From Pseudomonadota bacterium (GTDB lineage Bacteria > Pseudomonadota > Gammaproteobacteria > Pseudomonadales > Azotimanducaceae): a stretch of 9,689 bases of DNA. Under the pieces are notes generated by a model that saw only the letters and a program-made list of their open reading frames with translations, searched no databases and was not told where the DNA came from. This document shows positions 1 to 6,740 of this stretch, piece after piece. The stretch is taken from NCBI GenBank assembly GCA_009936895.1, contig JAACDS010000326.1, positions 1-9,689 of the forward strand, written 5' to 3'. The position numbers and the translations under genes were made by a program. Every line of letters begins with the position of its first letter. The stretch's first letter is position 1.

Positions 1-73
1 AACGAGATCCACCCAGACTTTCGATCTCCACAACTCGCGTAATCTTTACATCACCCACTATCCACTGATTCAT
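1..73 (-). CDS. MBL-fold metallo-hydrolase, N-terminal fragment
   Basis: Only the first 24 codons lie inside the window; the gene runs off the left edge. The start is an ATG at 73-71 on the minus strand, preceded by a GGGAGTGAGG Shine-Dalgarno stretch. The peptide begins MNQWIVGDVKITRVVE and continues IESLGGSR. In my recollection this opening (a short tag, then G-D-V-x-I-T-R-V-V-E) is typical of a subfamily of MBL-fold hydrolases often found in lipid and xenobiotic catabolism regions. The metal-binding HxHxDH motif would lie outside the window, so the family call rests on the N-terminus alone. The gene is divergent from the acyl-CoA synthetase and shares its upstream region. Confidence 0.55.
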   Translation of the reverse strand, partial: MNQWIVGDVKITRVVEIESLGGSR

Positions 74-106
74 TGCCTCACTCCCTTTGTTCTTTCAGAA
101 GTTTTA

Positions 107-119
107 GGGCTTTAAGCCC
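107..119. promoter_or_regulatory. 13-bp palindrome in the divergent promoter gap, candidate operator
   Basis: The sequence GGGCTTTAAGCCC is a perfect inverted repeat (GGGCTT, central T, AAGCCC). It lies in the ~100 bp gap between the minus-strand MBL start (73) and the plus-strand acyl-CoA synthetase start (177). On the minus strand it falls between a weak TTGCGC and a TAAAAC element spaced 17 nt apart, so a bound regulator could block that promoter. It has no T-run, which makes a terminator unlikely. Operator function is inference from symmetry and position. Confidence 0.35.
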
Positions 120-130
120 ACAAGCGCAAG

Positions 131-150
131 GTCTAAGCTCGGCGTTAGAC
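131..150. promoter_or_regulatory. 20-bp inverted repeat GTCTAA-N8-TTAGAC, candidate operator
   Basis: Perfect 6-bp arms (GTCTAA at 131-136 and TTAGAC at 145-150) are separated by 8 nt. The site is 26 nt upstream of the acyl-CoA synthetase ATG. Its spacing fits a dimeric helix-turn-helix repressor such as a TetR-family regulator, a type common beside fatty-acid and xenobiotic catabolism genes. It does not match the FadR or PsrA consensus as I remember them. No regulator gene is present in the window. Confidence 0.35.
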
Positions 151-176
151 GATTCACCGGAAGAGGAACCTTGTCC

Positions 177-1991
177 ATGCAATTTCTAAAAGACATCGCC
201 ACGCTGGGCAACTTGCCTGCACTGTTAAAACTCAAAAAGGGTATGAAGCCAAGGCCGGAGGATGTAGCGGATTGTTTCGGCGCTCGTGTCGAGAACAACG
301 CCAAACTTTTCGGCGGCAACAGCGCCATCGTGTGTGAGGGCAAGGAATTGAACTGGACCCAGTTCAATGCGCTGGCGAATCAATACGCTAACGCTCTCAA
401 AGAGCAAGGACTGGTGCGGAACGATACGGTCTGCGTGATGATGGAAAACCGGATCGAGTTTCTGGCCTTGTTGGTCGGATTGAACAAACTCGGCGTCACC
501 GCCGGGCTGCTGAACACCAATCTGACCGGGCGCTCGCTGCACCATTGCATCAACGTCATCAAGGCCAAAAAATGTCTCTTTGGCGCCGAAGTCATCACTG
601 CCGTTGACGACATTCACGACGAACTGGATTTGGCATCTGGCCAAGACTTTCTGTTTGTGGCCGACCCAGCAACCAGCACCGCCTCTTGCCCGGACTGGGC
701 GATAGACCTGGATACCATGCAGCAAAAGGCAGGTGATCAAAACCCACCGGAAACCGGGCTGAACACCATCGGACAGACGGCGCTATACATCTATACCTCC
801 GGCACCACAGGCCTACCCAAGGCCGCGGTAATGTCGAACCGACGCTACTTAATCAGTGCGGATATGTCCGGCACAGCGGGACTGAAAACCAAGCCCGGCA
901 ATCGAATTTATCTTTGCTTGCCCCTGTATCACGCCACCGGTCTGCTCTTAGGAGTGGGGTCTTCTTTCACAACCGGTGCCAGCATGTACGTGCGACGCAA
1001 ATTCTCTGCCAGCGCCTTTCGCAGCGATATCAACGACAACAACTGCAACCATATGGTTTATATCGGTGAGTTGTGCCGCTACCTCCCCAATATAGCCGGG
1101 GAAGCAAGCGACGCCTCTCTGCCCTTGCACTCCATCATGGGCAATGGGATGCGCCCGGACATCTGGATGTCCTTTAAGCAGCGCTATGGCATCAAGCGGG
1201 TTTGTGAGATCTATGGTGCATCCGAAGGCAACGTCGCGTTCGCCAATTTGATGAACAAGGATCTGACCGTGGGCATGACATCGGCGGAAGTTGCCTTGGT
1301 GCAGTACGACGTCGATCAGGACGAAATCATCCGTGACAGCGAAGGCCGATGCCTTACCGTCGCTCCTGGCGAACCGGGCTTGCTACTGGGCAAGATCACG
1401 CCGGACACGGTCTTTGAGGGCTACACCGACCCGAATGCCACCGAGGGCAAAATTTTACGCAATGCCCTTGTGGATGGTGATGCATGGTTTAACACCGGTG
1501 ATCTGATGCGCGTTGTCGACGTGGGCTTCACTTTGGGCTACGACCACTATCAGTTCGTCGATCGCGTCGGGGACACGTTTCGCTGGAAATCTGAAAACGT
1601 ATCTACCAACGAAGTAGGCGAAATCATCAACGGCTTTGATCAGGTGAAATTCTGCAATGTTTTGGGCGTCGAAATCCCCGGCGCCGATGGTCGAGCCGGC
1701 ATGGCTTCTCTCACCTTAAACGAAGGCGTTGAAGCTCTGGATCTGGATCGATTTTCCGCCTTTGTCCGAGACGCCCTACCCAGCTATGCGGTACCTGTAT
1801 TTCTGCGTATTGATGAGGACATCGACGTCACCGGCACGTTTAAAATGTTGAAAGGCGACTTGCGCAAGCAGGGCTACGACATTGAACAGATCGACGGCCC
1901 CGTCTACGTCATGAAGAATGGTCAAAGCGTTTATACCGCACTCGACGCCGAATACGTGAAGGCCTTGAACACCGCCAGTGCCGGATTCTAG
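177..1991 (+). CDS. Long-chain acyl-CoA synthetase, FadD6/FATP type
   Basis: This is an ATP-dependent AMP-forming ligase of the ANL superfamily (604 aa). It would activate a fatty or other hydrophobic carboxylic acid to its acyl-adenylate and then to the CoA thioester. The ATP-binding P-loop YTSGTTGLPK is at about residues 206-215, the adenine-binding YGASEGN motif at about 346-352, and the NTGD motif at about 439-442. The FATP/VLACS signature FVDRVGDTFRWKSENVS starts at about 460. It has Ser where the family usually has Gly (WKGEN). The late TGTFK motif (about 552-556) carries the presumed catalytic lysine. Blocks such as GNGMRPDIW and RVCEIYGASEGN resemble Mycobacterium FadD6. A TTG start at 171 is in frame, but AGAGGA at 162-167 is better spaced from the ATG at 177. 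The 3' end overlaps the HAD gene by 14 nt. Chain-length or ring specificity cannot be read from the sequence. Confidence 0.9.
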   Translation: MQFLKDIATLGNLPALLKLKKGMKPRPEDVADCFGARVENNAKLFGGNSAIVCEGKELNWTQFNALANQYANALKEQGLVRNDTVCVMMENRIEFLALLVGLNKLGVTAGLLNTNLTGRSLHHCINVIKAKKCLFGAEVITAVDDIHDELDLASGQDFLFVADPATSTASCPDWAIDLDTMQQKAGDQNPPETGLNTIGQTALYIYTSGTTGLPKAAVMSNRRYLISADMSGTAGLKTKPGNRIYLCLPLYHATGLLLGVGSSFTTGASMYVRRKFSASAFRSDINDNNCNHMVYIGELCRYLPNIAGEASDASLPLHSIMGNGMRPDIWMSFKQRYGIKRVCEIYGASEGNVAFANLMNKDLTVGMTSAEVALVQYDVDQDEIIRDSEGRCLTVAPGEPGLLLGKITPDTVFEGYTDPNATEGKILRNALVDGDAWFNTGDLMRVVDVGFTLGYDHYQFVDRVGDTFRWKSENVSTNEVGEIINGFDQVKFCNVLGVEIPGADGRAGMASLTLNEGVEALDLDRFSAFVRDALPSYAVPVFLRIDEDIDVTGTFKMLKGDLRKQGYDIEQIDGPVYVMKNGQSVYTALDAEYVKALNTASAGF

Positions 1992-2598
1992 CGCTGGGGA
2001 ACAGAAACCGGTCTTGCTTCTTGACCTAGGCGGCGTCGTTCTTGGCATCGATTTCCACCGAGTGTTTCAGTATTGGGCGTCTGCCTCCGGGGTCGAAGCG
2101 TCGCTTTTTTACGAACACTGGACCCTAGATCAAGCCTACAAAGATCAGGAAATCGGTCGACTCGACTTTGCCCAGTACACGGCGCATTTAAGTGACACCT
2201 TGGGTGTCTCGATGAGTCCGCAGCATTGGCGAGACGGCTGGAATGCGCTGTGGACCGAGCCATATAACGAAGTAGCCGCCACATTCGTCGAGCTGAAACA
2301 GCACTTCACTCTGTGTGCCTTCAGCAATACAAATGCCGTGCACGCAGAGAGCTTCATGCAGCGCTATCCGCATATCATGGGCCAGTTCGACCAACTCTTT
2401 CTGTCCCACGAAGTGGGTTGCCGCAAACCCGGTGCAGAGGCATTCCTGCATGTTTGCGATTTGATGCAAACCGAACCTCAGCGCGTGACATTCCTCGACG
2501 ACAGTCTGGAAAACGTCGCGGGCGCGCGCGCCGCACAGCTAACCGCCCATCACACCCGGAACGAAGCCGAAGTGCTGAACGTACTGAATCGACTTTAA
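1978..2598 (+). CDS. HAD-IA family phosphatase, YihX-like
   Basis: This is a 206-aa haloacid dehalogenase-superfamily hydrolase. All four HAD motifs are visible: motif I DLGGVV with nucleophile Asp16, motif II SNTN at 116-119, the conserved Lys150 in CRKPG, and motif IV FLDDSLEN with Asp174/Asp175. The position two after the nucleophile is Gly rather than the usual Asp. E. coli YihX (alpha-glucose-1-phosphate phosphatase), whose motif I reads DLGNVI, has the same feature. YihX similarity also covers the IDFHRVF stretch just after motif I and the cap region. The GTG start at 1978 lies inside the end of the synthetase gene, with no strong ribosome site, so translation is probably coupled to it. 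In this context the natural substrate could be any small phosphate ester. Its stop is only 10 nt from the convergent YkgJ-type gene, with no terminator between them. Confidence 0.85.
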   Translation: MPDSSAGEQKPVLLLDLGGVVLGIDFHRVFQYWASASGVEASLFYEHWTLDQAYKDQEIGRLDFAQYTAHLSDTLGVSMSPQHWRDGWNALWTEPYNEVAATFVELKQHFTLCAFSNTNAVHAESFMQRYPHIMGQFDQLFLSHEVGCRKPGAEAFLHVCDLMQTEPQRVTFLDDSLENVAGARAAQLTAHHTRNEAEVLNVLNRL

Positions 2599-2608
2599 TC
2601 GCTGCCGA

Positions 2609-2860
2609 TCAAAGACTGGCGCTATCCAAAAGGGTGATCAGCCCAATGGCTTCTTCTCGGGACGAGCCGCAGACCGCGAACTCCGGCGCAAAGCGTGAGC
2701 AAAAATCCGGGCGCTCGGGTGAGTCGAACAAACGACAGGCAAACGTCTCATCCAGGTGGACACATGCGACGCCAGCCGGCTTACCGTTCGGCATTCCCGG
2801 CAGCGCCGAGGTAATGCTTGGCGCGATGCAGCACGCGCCACAGCCTGAGCGGCATTTCAC
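2609..2860 (-). CDS. YkgJ-family cysteine-cluster protein
   Basis: This is an 83-aa soluble protein starting VKCRSGCGACC (GTG start, Met in vivo). Eight cysteines are at residues 3, 7, 10, 11, 33, 42, 54 and 64, with GMPNGKPAG and CRLFDSPERPDFC between them. This is the pattern of the YkgJ/UPF0153 group, whose members are thought to bind zinc or an Fe-S cluster; their biochemical role is unknown. The GTG at 2860 overlaps the TGA of the upstream LLM oxidoreductase (GTGA, 4 nt), which points to translational coupling. The reading frame stays open upstream to 3049, but that extension is antisense-free shadow inside the LLM gene and carries no family similarity. A metal-binding partner for the adjacent oxidoreductase is possible but only inferred from the coupling. 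Confidence 0.85.
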   Translation of the reverse strand: MKCRSGCGACCIAPSITSALPGMPNGKPAGVACVHLDETFACRLFDSPERPDFCSRFAPEFAVCGSSREEAIGLITLLDSASL

Positions 2861-3726
2861 TGATTGTACTGATGGGCCAACGCCGCGTATTTCTCGACCA
2901 TCGGCAGCACTTCGTCCGGCGAGCCCGAGGGCAGCGCAAAGATGATTCGGTCGAAGCCCAGCGCCATCAGGGACTCCACTGCGGCCGCATCGGGACCCAC
3001 GCCAAAAATACTGAAACTGGGTGCGCCATCGCGACCCGCGGCATCCCATGCCTCCCGGGTCTGGGCAATACCCGCTGCGTAGTCGACACCACCACTGGCG
3101 TCAGTCCGCAGCGCGTCCTGATAAATCGGAAACCAGCCGTCTCCATATTCGGCGATACGCTGATAGACAAACTGTGATGAAGCACCAAGCAGCACCGGCG
3201 GGCCTCCCGCCTGAACGGGCTTGGGATAAGCCCACAGCTTGTCAAAGTCCACGAATTCGCCGTGATACTCGGCTTCTTCTTCGGTCCAGATTTGGCGCAT
3301 GGCGAGCACTCGCTCACGCAAAATCTTCCAGCGCTGGGCGAAGGGCGTACCGTGGTTTTCCATTTCTTCCGCATTCCAGCCAGCACCCACACCAAGCTCT
3401 ACGCGTCCATTGGACAAGAAGTCCAAGCTTGCAACCTGCTTGGCCATCAAAATGGGATCACGCTCGGTGACCAAGGAAATACCGGTACCGAGTCTTATCG
3501 TCTTGGTTACCGCCGCGGCCATAGACAACGCGACGAAGGGGTCGTGGGCATGCCAGTACTGGCGAGGCAGTTCTGCGCCACCCGGCCATGGCGATTTTCG
3601 ACTGGCCGGAATGTGCGTATGTTCGGGCAAAAACAGCGATTCAAAGCCATGAGCCTCGGCTTCCCGTGCCAGCGTATCTGGCGCAATCGCGTAATCCGTG
3701 GCAAAAATCAGCAATCCAAAGTCCAT
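2857..3726 (-). CDS. LLM-class (luciferase-like) oxidoreductase, Rv2161c/TIGR03619-like
   Basis: This is a 289-aa flavin- or F420-dependent oxidoreductase with the luciferase-like TIM-barrel fold. The N-terminus MDFGLLIFATD is followed by LFLPEHTHIP at residues 31-40. A hallmark block at about 80-126 contains GTGISLVTERDPI, LDFLSNGRVELGVGAGW and NAEEMENHG. The C-terminal half holds PVLLGASS and EYGDGWFP. The order and wording fit the family described as probable F420-dependent oxidoreductase, Rv2161c type. The start has a clear GGAGG seven bases upstream. It lies 60 nt after the transglycosylase stop and overlaps the YkgJ-type gene. It is clearly different from the tandem pair at 4623-6677 and from the gene at 7460-8458. 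Whether it uses F420 or FMN cannot be told from the sequence. Confidence 0.88.
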   Translation of the reverse strand: MDFGLLIFATDYAIAPDTLAREAEAHGFESLFLPEHTHIPASRKSPWPGGAELPRQYWHAHDPFVALSMAAAVTKTIRLGTGISLVTERDPILMAKQVASLDFLSNGRVELGVGAGWNAEEMENHGTPFAQRWKILRERVLAMRQIWTEEEAEYHGEFVDFDKLWAYPKPVQAGGPPVLLGASSQFVYQRIAEYGDGWFPIYQDALRTDASGGVDYAAGIAQTREAWDAAGRDGAPSFSIFGVGPDAAAVESLMALGFDRIIFALPSGSPDEVLPMVEKYAALAHQYNQ

Positions 3727-3786
3727 ACCCTACCCTCCAATATTTGAGAGCACAGCTTACCCCTTTACCGAGATTGGGCGAAACGA

Positions 3787-4494
3787 TCAGAATGCAGAGA
3801 TATTCAGCTGCTCCAAGTGCCGGTCTATTTTTGCAACGTATCGCAACCCTGCCGCGCGGCGATTGGAGTTCATACCGATGTTGTACGCCGACAAGGCACA
3901 GGCCTGATCGCCCTCACAGTGCTCGAGCAGGAAACCCAGTATTTGGGTGCCGCAATAGACATTCTGCTCGGGATCATGCAGGTCGTTTTGACCGCAAAAC
4001 TCCACCCAATAGTGAGGCCGAATTTGGGTCGGGCCAATGGCGCCAACGTGGGACTGCACGGTTTTGCGAAAGGAACTTTCGGCGAACACCAAACTGGCGA
4101 TCAGCTCCGGCCGTAATTCCTGCCGAGCCGAGGCTTCCAAAATCCAGTCTGAAAACTCAAGCGCAACCTCAGGTCGCAGCCCAAAGCCAATCACCAGTTT
4201 CTCAGCAAAATCCCCTGCCTGCTGCATGTGGGTTTTACTCACAAGGTCCGGCAGGGGCAGATCCAATGTGACCAGCGCGCCATGCTGATCTGAAACCGGC
4301 GTTGTTTGAGTCTGGACATCTGCACTGGGCTGAAAAGCCCATACCCATACACAAGCCAGCGGCACTGCAGGTGTCGCCGGGAAGCGGCTTAGCCCTTGGC
4401 AAACGCTTAAGGTGCTCAGTGAAGTGCGTTTGCATAGATGCCCGACCGCACTCCGCCATATTTTCCTTTCGCCATATTGTGTGTATTTCTGCAT
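3787..4494 (-). CDS. Lytic transglycosylase, SLT domain
   Basis: This is a 235-aa peptidoglycan-cleaving enzyme that would act in the periplasm. The C-terminal SLT domain shows the catalytic Glu139 in LVFAESSFR, GAIGPTQIRP at about 151-160 (in place of the usual GLMQ), and ALSAYNIG at about 200-207. Cys167, Cys181, Cys193 and Cys199 could form disulfides. The N-terminus is basic (KYTQYGERK, CKRTS) and is followed by a short hydrophobic stretch at about 41-55 (ATPAVPLACVWVWAF), a candidate signal anchor with an unusually long leading region. The frame is open to an ATG at 4590, but that lies inside a terminator hairpin. The ATG at 4494 has AGGAGAAGG five bases upstream and is chosen. It does not fit the catabolic theme and may simply be an older neighbour that heads the run leading to the LLM and YkgJ-type genes. 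Confidence 0.83.
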   Translation of the reverse strand: MQKYTQYGERKIWRSAVGHLCKRTSLSTLSVCQGLSRFPATPAVPLACVWVWAFQPSADVQTQTTPVSDQHGALVTLDLPLPDLVSKTHMQQAGDFAEKLVIGFGLRPEVALEFSDWILEASARQELRPELIASLVFAESSFRKTVQSHVGAIGPTQIRPHYWVEFCGQNDLHDPEQNVYCGTQILGFLLEHCEGDQACALSAYNIGMNSNRRAAGLRYVAKIDRHLEQLNISAF

Positions 4495-4499
4495 GCCAA

Positions 4500-4508
4500 C
4501 CTTCTCCT
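4500..4508 (-). promoter_or_regulatory. Strong ribosome binding site fixing the transglycosylase start
   Basis: On the minus strand AGGAGAAGG lies five bases before the ATG at 4494. It outranks the in-frame ATG at 4590, which would add 32 residues and start inside a hairpin. Confidence 0.7.
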
Positions 4509-4547
4509 GCGCCTTCGCGCGATAGAGCGTGCATCGATCTTTGTGAC

Positions 4548-4575
4548 ACAATAATGAAGAAAAAATGGATTTCAA
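4548..4575 (-). promoter_or_regulatory. Candidate sigma-70 promoter for the transglycosylase run, with overlapping palindrome
   Basis: On the minus strand TTGAAA (4575-4570, 5 of 6 to consensus) and TATTGT (4553-4548, 4 of 6) are separated by 16 nt. They lie about 55 nt upstream of the transglycosylase ATG. The perfect 11-bp palindrome TTGTGACACAA at 4541-4551 overlaps the -10 element and could be an operator. It resembles a CRP half-site (TGTGA) but lacks the spaced second arm. Confidence 0.4.
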
Positions 4576-4578
4576 GTC

Positions 4579-4601
4579 AAAGGCGCGCAAACCGCGCCTT
4601 T
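4579..4601 (-). terminator. Hairpin terminator at the end of the LLM tandem operon
   Basis: Perfect 9-bp arms AAAGGCGCG (4579-4587) and CGCGCCTTT (4593-4601) enclose a 5-nt loop. The hairpin begins 21 nt past the stop of the LLM gene ending at 4623. On the minus strand the T-run is short (three T, within the stem), so termination may be partial. It separates the LLM tandem operon from the transglycosylase promoter. On the plus strand the stem is followed by one more T, but no plus-strand gene needs it. Confidence 0.6.
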
Positions 4602-4622
4602 TAACGCATCGAAAACTCGGCG

Positions 4623-5630
4623 CTAGCCGGCACGTAGGGCAGCGATGATTGCGGCTCGCTGTTCTTCATTCGAGACTGGGAAGGAGGCTGATGTGCGATC
4701 TACGAAACCACCGTAACGACGGAGCATTTCTGGCGCTATCTCTTGAGGCTCACCCATCACGCCAAACGCATTGATCATATCGTCGGTGATTAAGGTGCCC
4801 ATCTCTTTCCAGCGGCCCTGCTTGGACATGGTATTCAGCTCGCCCTGCAATTCGCCCATGCCGATGGAGTCCAGCACGCCTTTGTAGGCGGGTGTCGAGC
4901 CGTAAAACGCGATGCGCTCTTGGGTAGCCACCTTACTCTTTGCAAACTCTTCCTCGTTGCGGCCTGTAACAACGAAACACGAGTAGGAGAGCTCAAACCC
5001 TTCACGTGTTTTGCCCGCCTTTGCCAGTCCGGCTTCAATGGCCGGTAAGGTGACGGAATCGATGTATGCCTGAGTGCTGAAGGGGTGGATGATCATCCCA
5101 TCCGCTACTTCGCCCGCAACTTCCGTCATTTTTGGACCTACCGCCGCCAAAACAACCTTTGGCGCGCCGTACTCGGTGTCATTCGGTGTAAACGCTGGCG
5201 TCATCAGCGTGTGCTGATAGTGCTCACCGACAAACTGCAGTGGCTCACCGTCATACCAGTTCGCCCAAATCGCACGCATGGCCAGAATCAGCTCACGCAT
5301 TTGTGCTGCGGGGCCACCCCAAGGCATGCTGAAACGCTTGGTGATATGCGGCTTGATCTGCGATCCCAACCCCATGGTGAAGCGGCCCTTGGAATAGGCA
5401 TTCAGATCATGTCCGATATTCGCCAGATTCATTGGACTGCGGGCAAAGGCAACAGCAATCGAACTGGCAATCTCCAACTTCTCGCTGTGTTCCGCGGCCA
5501 ACAGCAGAGGGAAGAACGGGTCATGATTCATCTCAGCGGTACGAACACCGTCATAGCCTTGGGTTTCAATGGCTTTCACCGCATCGGGAATGGCACGCAA
5601 ATCCAGATTAATACCGGTATCGACTTTCAT
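4623..5630 (-). CDS. LLM-class oxidoreductase, TIGR03617-like (downstream copy)
   Basis: This is a 335-aa luciferase-like oxidoreductase of the group annotated as F420-dependent, TIGR03617. Visible blocks are MKVDTGINLDL at the start, TAEMNHDPFFPLLLAAEH near residue 31, SIAVAFARSPM near 57, LANIGHDLNAYSKGRF at about 69-84, GLGSQIKPHITKRFSMPW at about 87-104, YGAPKVVLAAVGP near 154, and EVADGMIIHPFST near 174. It is about 64% identical over its full length to the gene directly upstream, so the two are tandem duplicates. An AAGGA sits before the ATG at 5630, and the gap to the upstream gene is 42 nt, so they are probably co-transcribed. The stop is followed by a hairpin terminator. Substrate and cofactor are unknown. 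Confidence 0.9.
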   Translation of the reverse strand: MKVDTGINLDLRAIPDAVKAIETQGYDGVRTAEMNHDPFFPLLLAAEHSEKLEIASSIAVAFARSPMNLANIGHDLNAYSKGRFTMGLGSQIKPHITKRFSMPWGGPAAQMRELILAMRAIWANWYDGEPLQFVGEHYQHTLMTPAFTPNDTEYGAPKVVLAAVGPKMTEVAGEVADGMIIHPFSTQAYIDSVTLPAIEAGLAKAGKTREGFELSYSCFVVTGRNEEEFAKSKVATQERIAFYGSTPAYKGVLDSIGMGELQGELNTMSKQGRWKEMGTLITDDMINAFGVMGEPQEIAPEMLRRYGGFVDRTSASFPVSNEEQRAAIIAALRAG

Positions 5631-5672
5631 ATTCTTATCCTTATTGGTTCGTTGTTCGCGTTACATGCTTGG

Positions 5673-6677
5673 TTAGGAGGACAGGTCGCGAATAATCGCC
5701 AGTCGTTTGTCCTTGGGTATACTCGCGTAGGCCGCAGACGTACGATCTACGATGTCACCGTAGCGTGCCTTCATCTGGCCGGCGATGGTGTCGGGTTCCC
5801 CAATGACGGCAAACTCGTTCAAAATGTCTGGGGTGATTAGCTCACCCATTTCATCCCATCGGCCCTGCTTCGACATACGATTGAGTTCGTCTTGCAGCTC
5901 GCCAATGCCAATACTTTCCAACACCGGTCGATAAGCGGGCGTGGATCCGTAAAATGCGATCTGCTTACAGGTCGCCACTTCGGCTTCGCGCAACTCTTCT
6001 TCGGTTTGCCCGGTCACCACAAAGGCGGGATAGCTGATTTCAAAATCGGCTCGGCTCTTTCCAGATTTCGCAAAGCCCTTCTCGAGCGCGGGCAATGTGG
6101 TCTCGCGCAGATACTTTTCTGTCGTAAAGGCATGGGCAATGACGCCATCTGCGACTTCACCCGCCACTTCTGTCATCAGCGGCCCCACGGCTGCCAGGAA
6201 AACCTTAGGCGCGCCATAGTCTTTATTGGTGGGCGTAAAAAACGGCGTCATCAGCGTATGGGTGTAAAACTGCCCAGTGAACTCCAGAGGTTCTTGTTGA
6301 TGCCAGCAATCCCAAATGGCTCGCATGGCCATGATGTATTCCCGCATGCGGGCCGCAGGGCTAGACCAAGGCATGGAGAAACGCTTGGTAATGTGCGGCT
6401 TGATCTGGGAGCCCAGCCCCAACACAAAACGGCCCTTGGAATAGGCGTTCAGGTCATGGCCAATATTTGCCAAGGTCATAGGAGACCGGGCAAAGGCCAC
6501 AGCAATTGAGGTCATCAGCTCGACTTTTTCAGTATTTTGAGCCGCCACCAGCAGCGGGAAAAAGGGATCATGCGCCGTCTCAGCCGTCATCACGCCCGCG
6601 TAGCCCATTTCTTCCAGCTCTGCTGCCTGCGCACCCACCGTATGCAAGTTCAGTCCGACACCGCCATCTACTTTCAT
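5673..6677 (-). CDS. LLM-class oxidoreductase, TIGR03617-like (upstream copy)
   Basis: This is a 334-aa luciferase-like oxidoreductase and the tandem paralogue of the gene at 4623-5630. The two share the blocks SIAVAFARSPM, NIGHDLNAYSKGRF and GLGSQIKPHITKRFSMPW, plus AFYGSTPAY and MSKQGRW near the C-terminus. They diverge most in residues 11-26 and about 181-200, which in LLM enzymes could include substrate-contacting surfaces. The reading frame is open to an ATG at 6734, but the ATG at 6677 has GAGGA seven bases upstream and aligns exactly with the MKVD start of the paralogue, so the shorter form is chosen. A 63-nt gap separates it from the histidine phosphatase. Confidence 0.9.
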   Translation of the reverse strand: MKVDGGVGLNLHTVGAQAAELEEMGYAGVMTAETAHDPFFPLLVAAQNTEKVELMTSIAVAFARSPMTLANIGHDLNAYSKGRFVLGLGSQIKPHITKRFSMPWSSPAARMREYIMAMRAIWDCWHQQEPLEFTGQFYTHTLMTPFFTPTNKDYGAPKVFLAAVGPLMTEVAGEVADGVIAHAFTTEKYLRETTLPALEKGFAKSGKSRADFEISYPAFVVTGQTEEELREAEVATCKQIAFYGSTPAYRPVLESIGIGELQDELNRMSKQGRWDEMGELITPDILNEFAVIGEPDTIAGQMKARYGDIVDRTSAAYASIPKDKRLAIIRDLSS

Positions 6678-6740
6678 CTTTCGATCCTCACCGAATTCGT
6701 AACCCCAAAACGAGCATAGCCGAATTTCTGGCAATTTCCG

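Noticed and set aside
2313..2945. Plus-strand open frame of 210 codons
   Set aside because: It overlaps the HAD gene in another frame and then the YkgJ-type and LLM genes antisense. Its Arg/Ser/Ala-rich composition and lack of any family motif mark it as a shadow.
2861..3049. Upstream extension of the YkgJ-type gene to an ATG at 3049
   Set aside because: The added 63 residues lie in an alternative frame of the LLM gene and show no family similarity. The coupled GTG at 2860 gives the normal family N-terminus.
3588..4271. Plus-strand open frame of 227 codons
   Set aside because: It is antisense to the LLM and transglycosylase genes, has no recognisable motif, and its Arg/Pro/Ser-rich composition is that of an antisense shadow of GC-rich coding sequence.
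4333..4375. Lipobox (lipoprotein signal) in the transglycosylase near PLAC
   Set aside because: Position -3 is Pro rather than Leu/Val/Ile, and the hydrophobic stretch continues past the Cys, so it does not fit a lipoprotein signal.
4495..4590. Longer transglycosylase start at 4590
   Set aside because: It would start inside the 4579-4601 hairpin, upstream of the likely promoter, and ignores the strong ribosome site before 4494.
5085..5840. Plus-strand open frame of 251 codons
   Set aside because: It is antisense to the tandem LLM genes. A similar-looking frame appears antisense to the paralogue at 5892-6509, as expected because the coding strands are homologous.
6678..6734. Longer start of the upstream TIGR03617-like gene at 6734
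   Set aside because: The 19 extra residues have no counterpart in the paralogue, and the GAGGA site fits the ATG at 6677.
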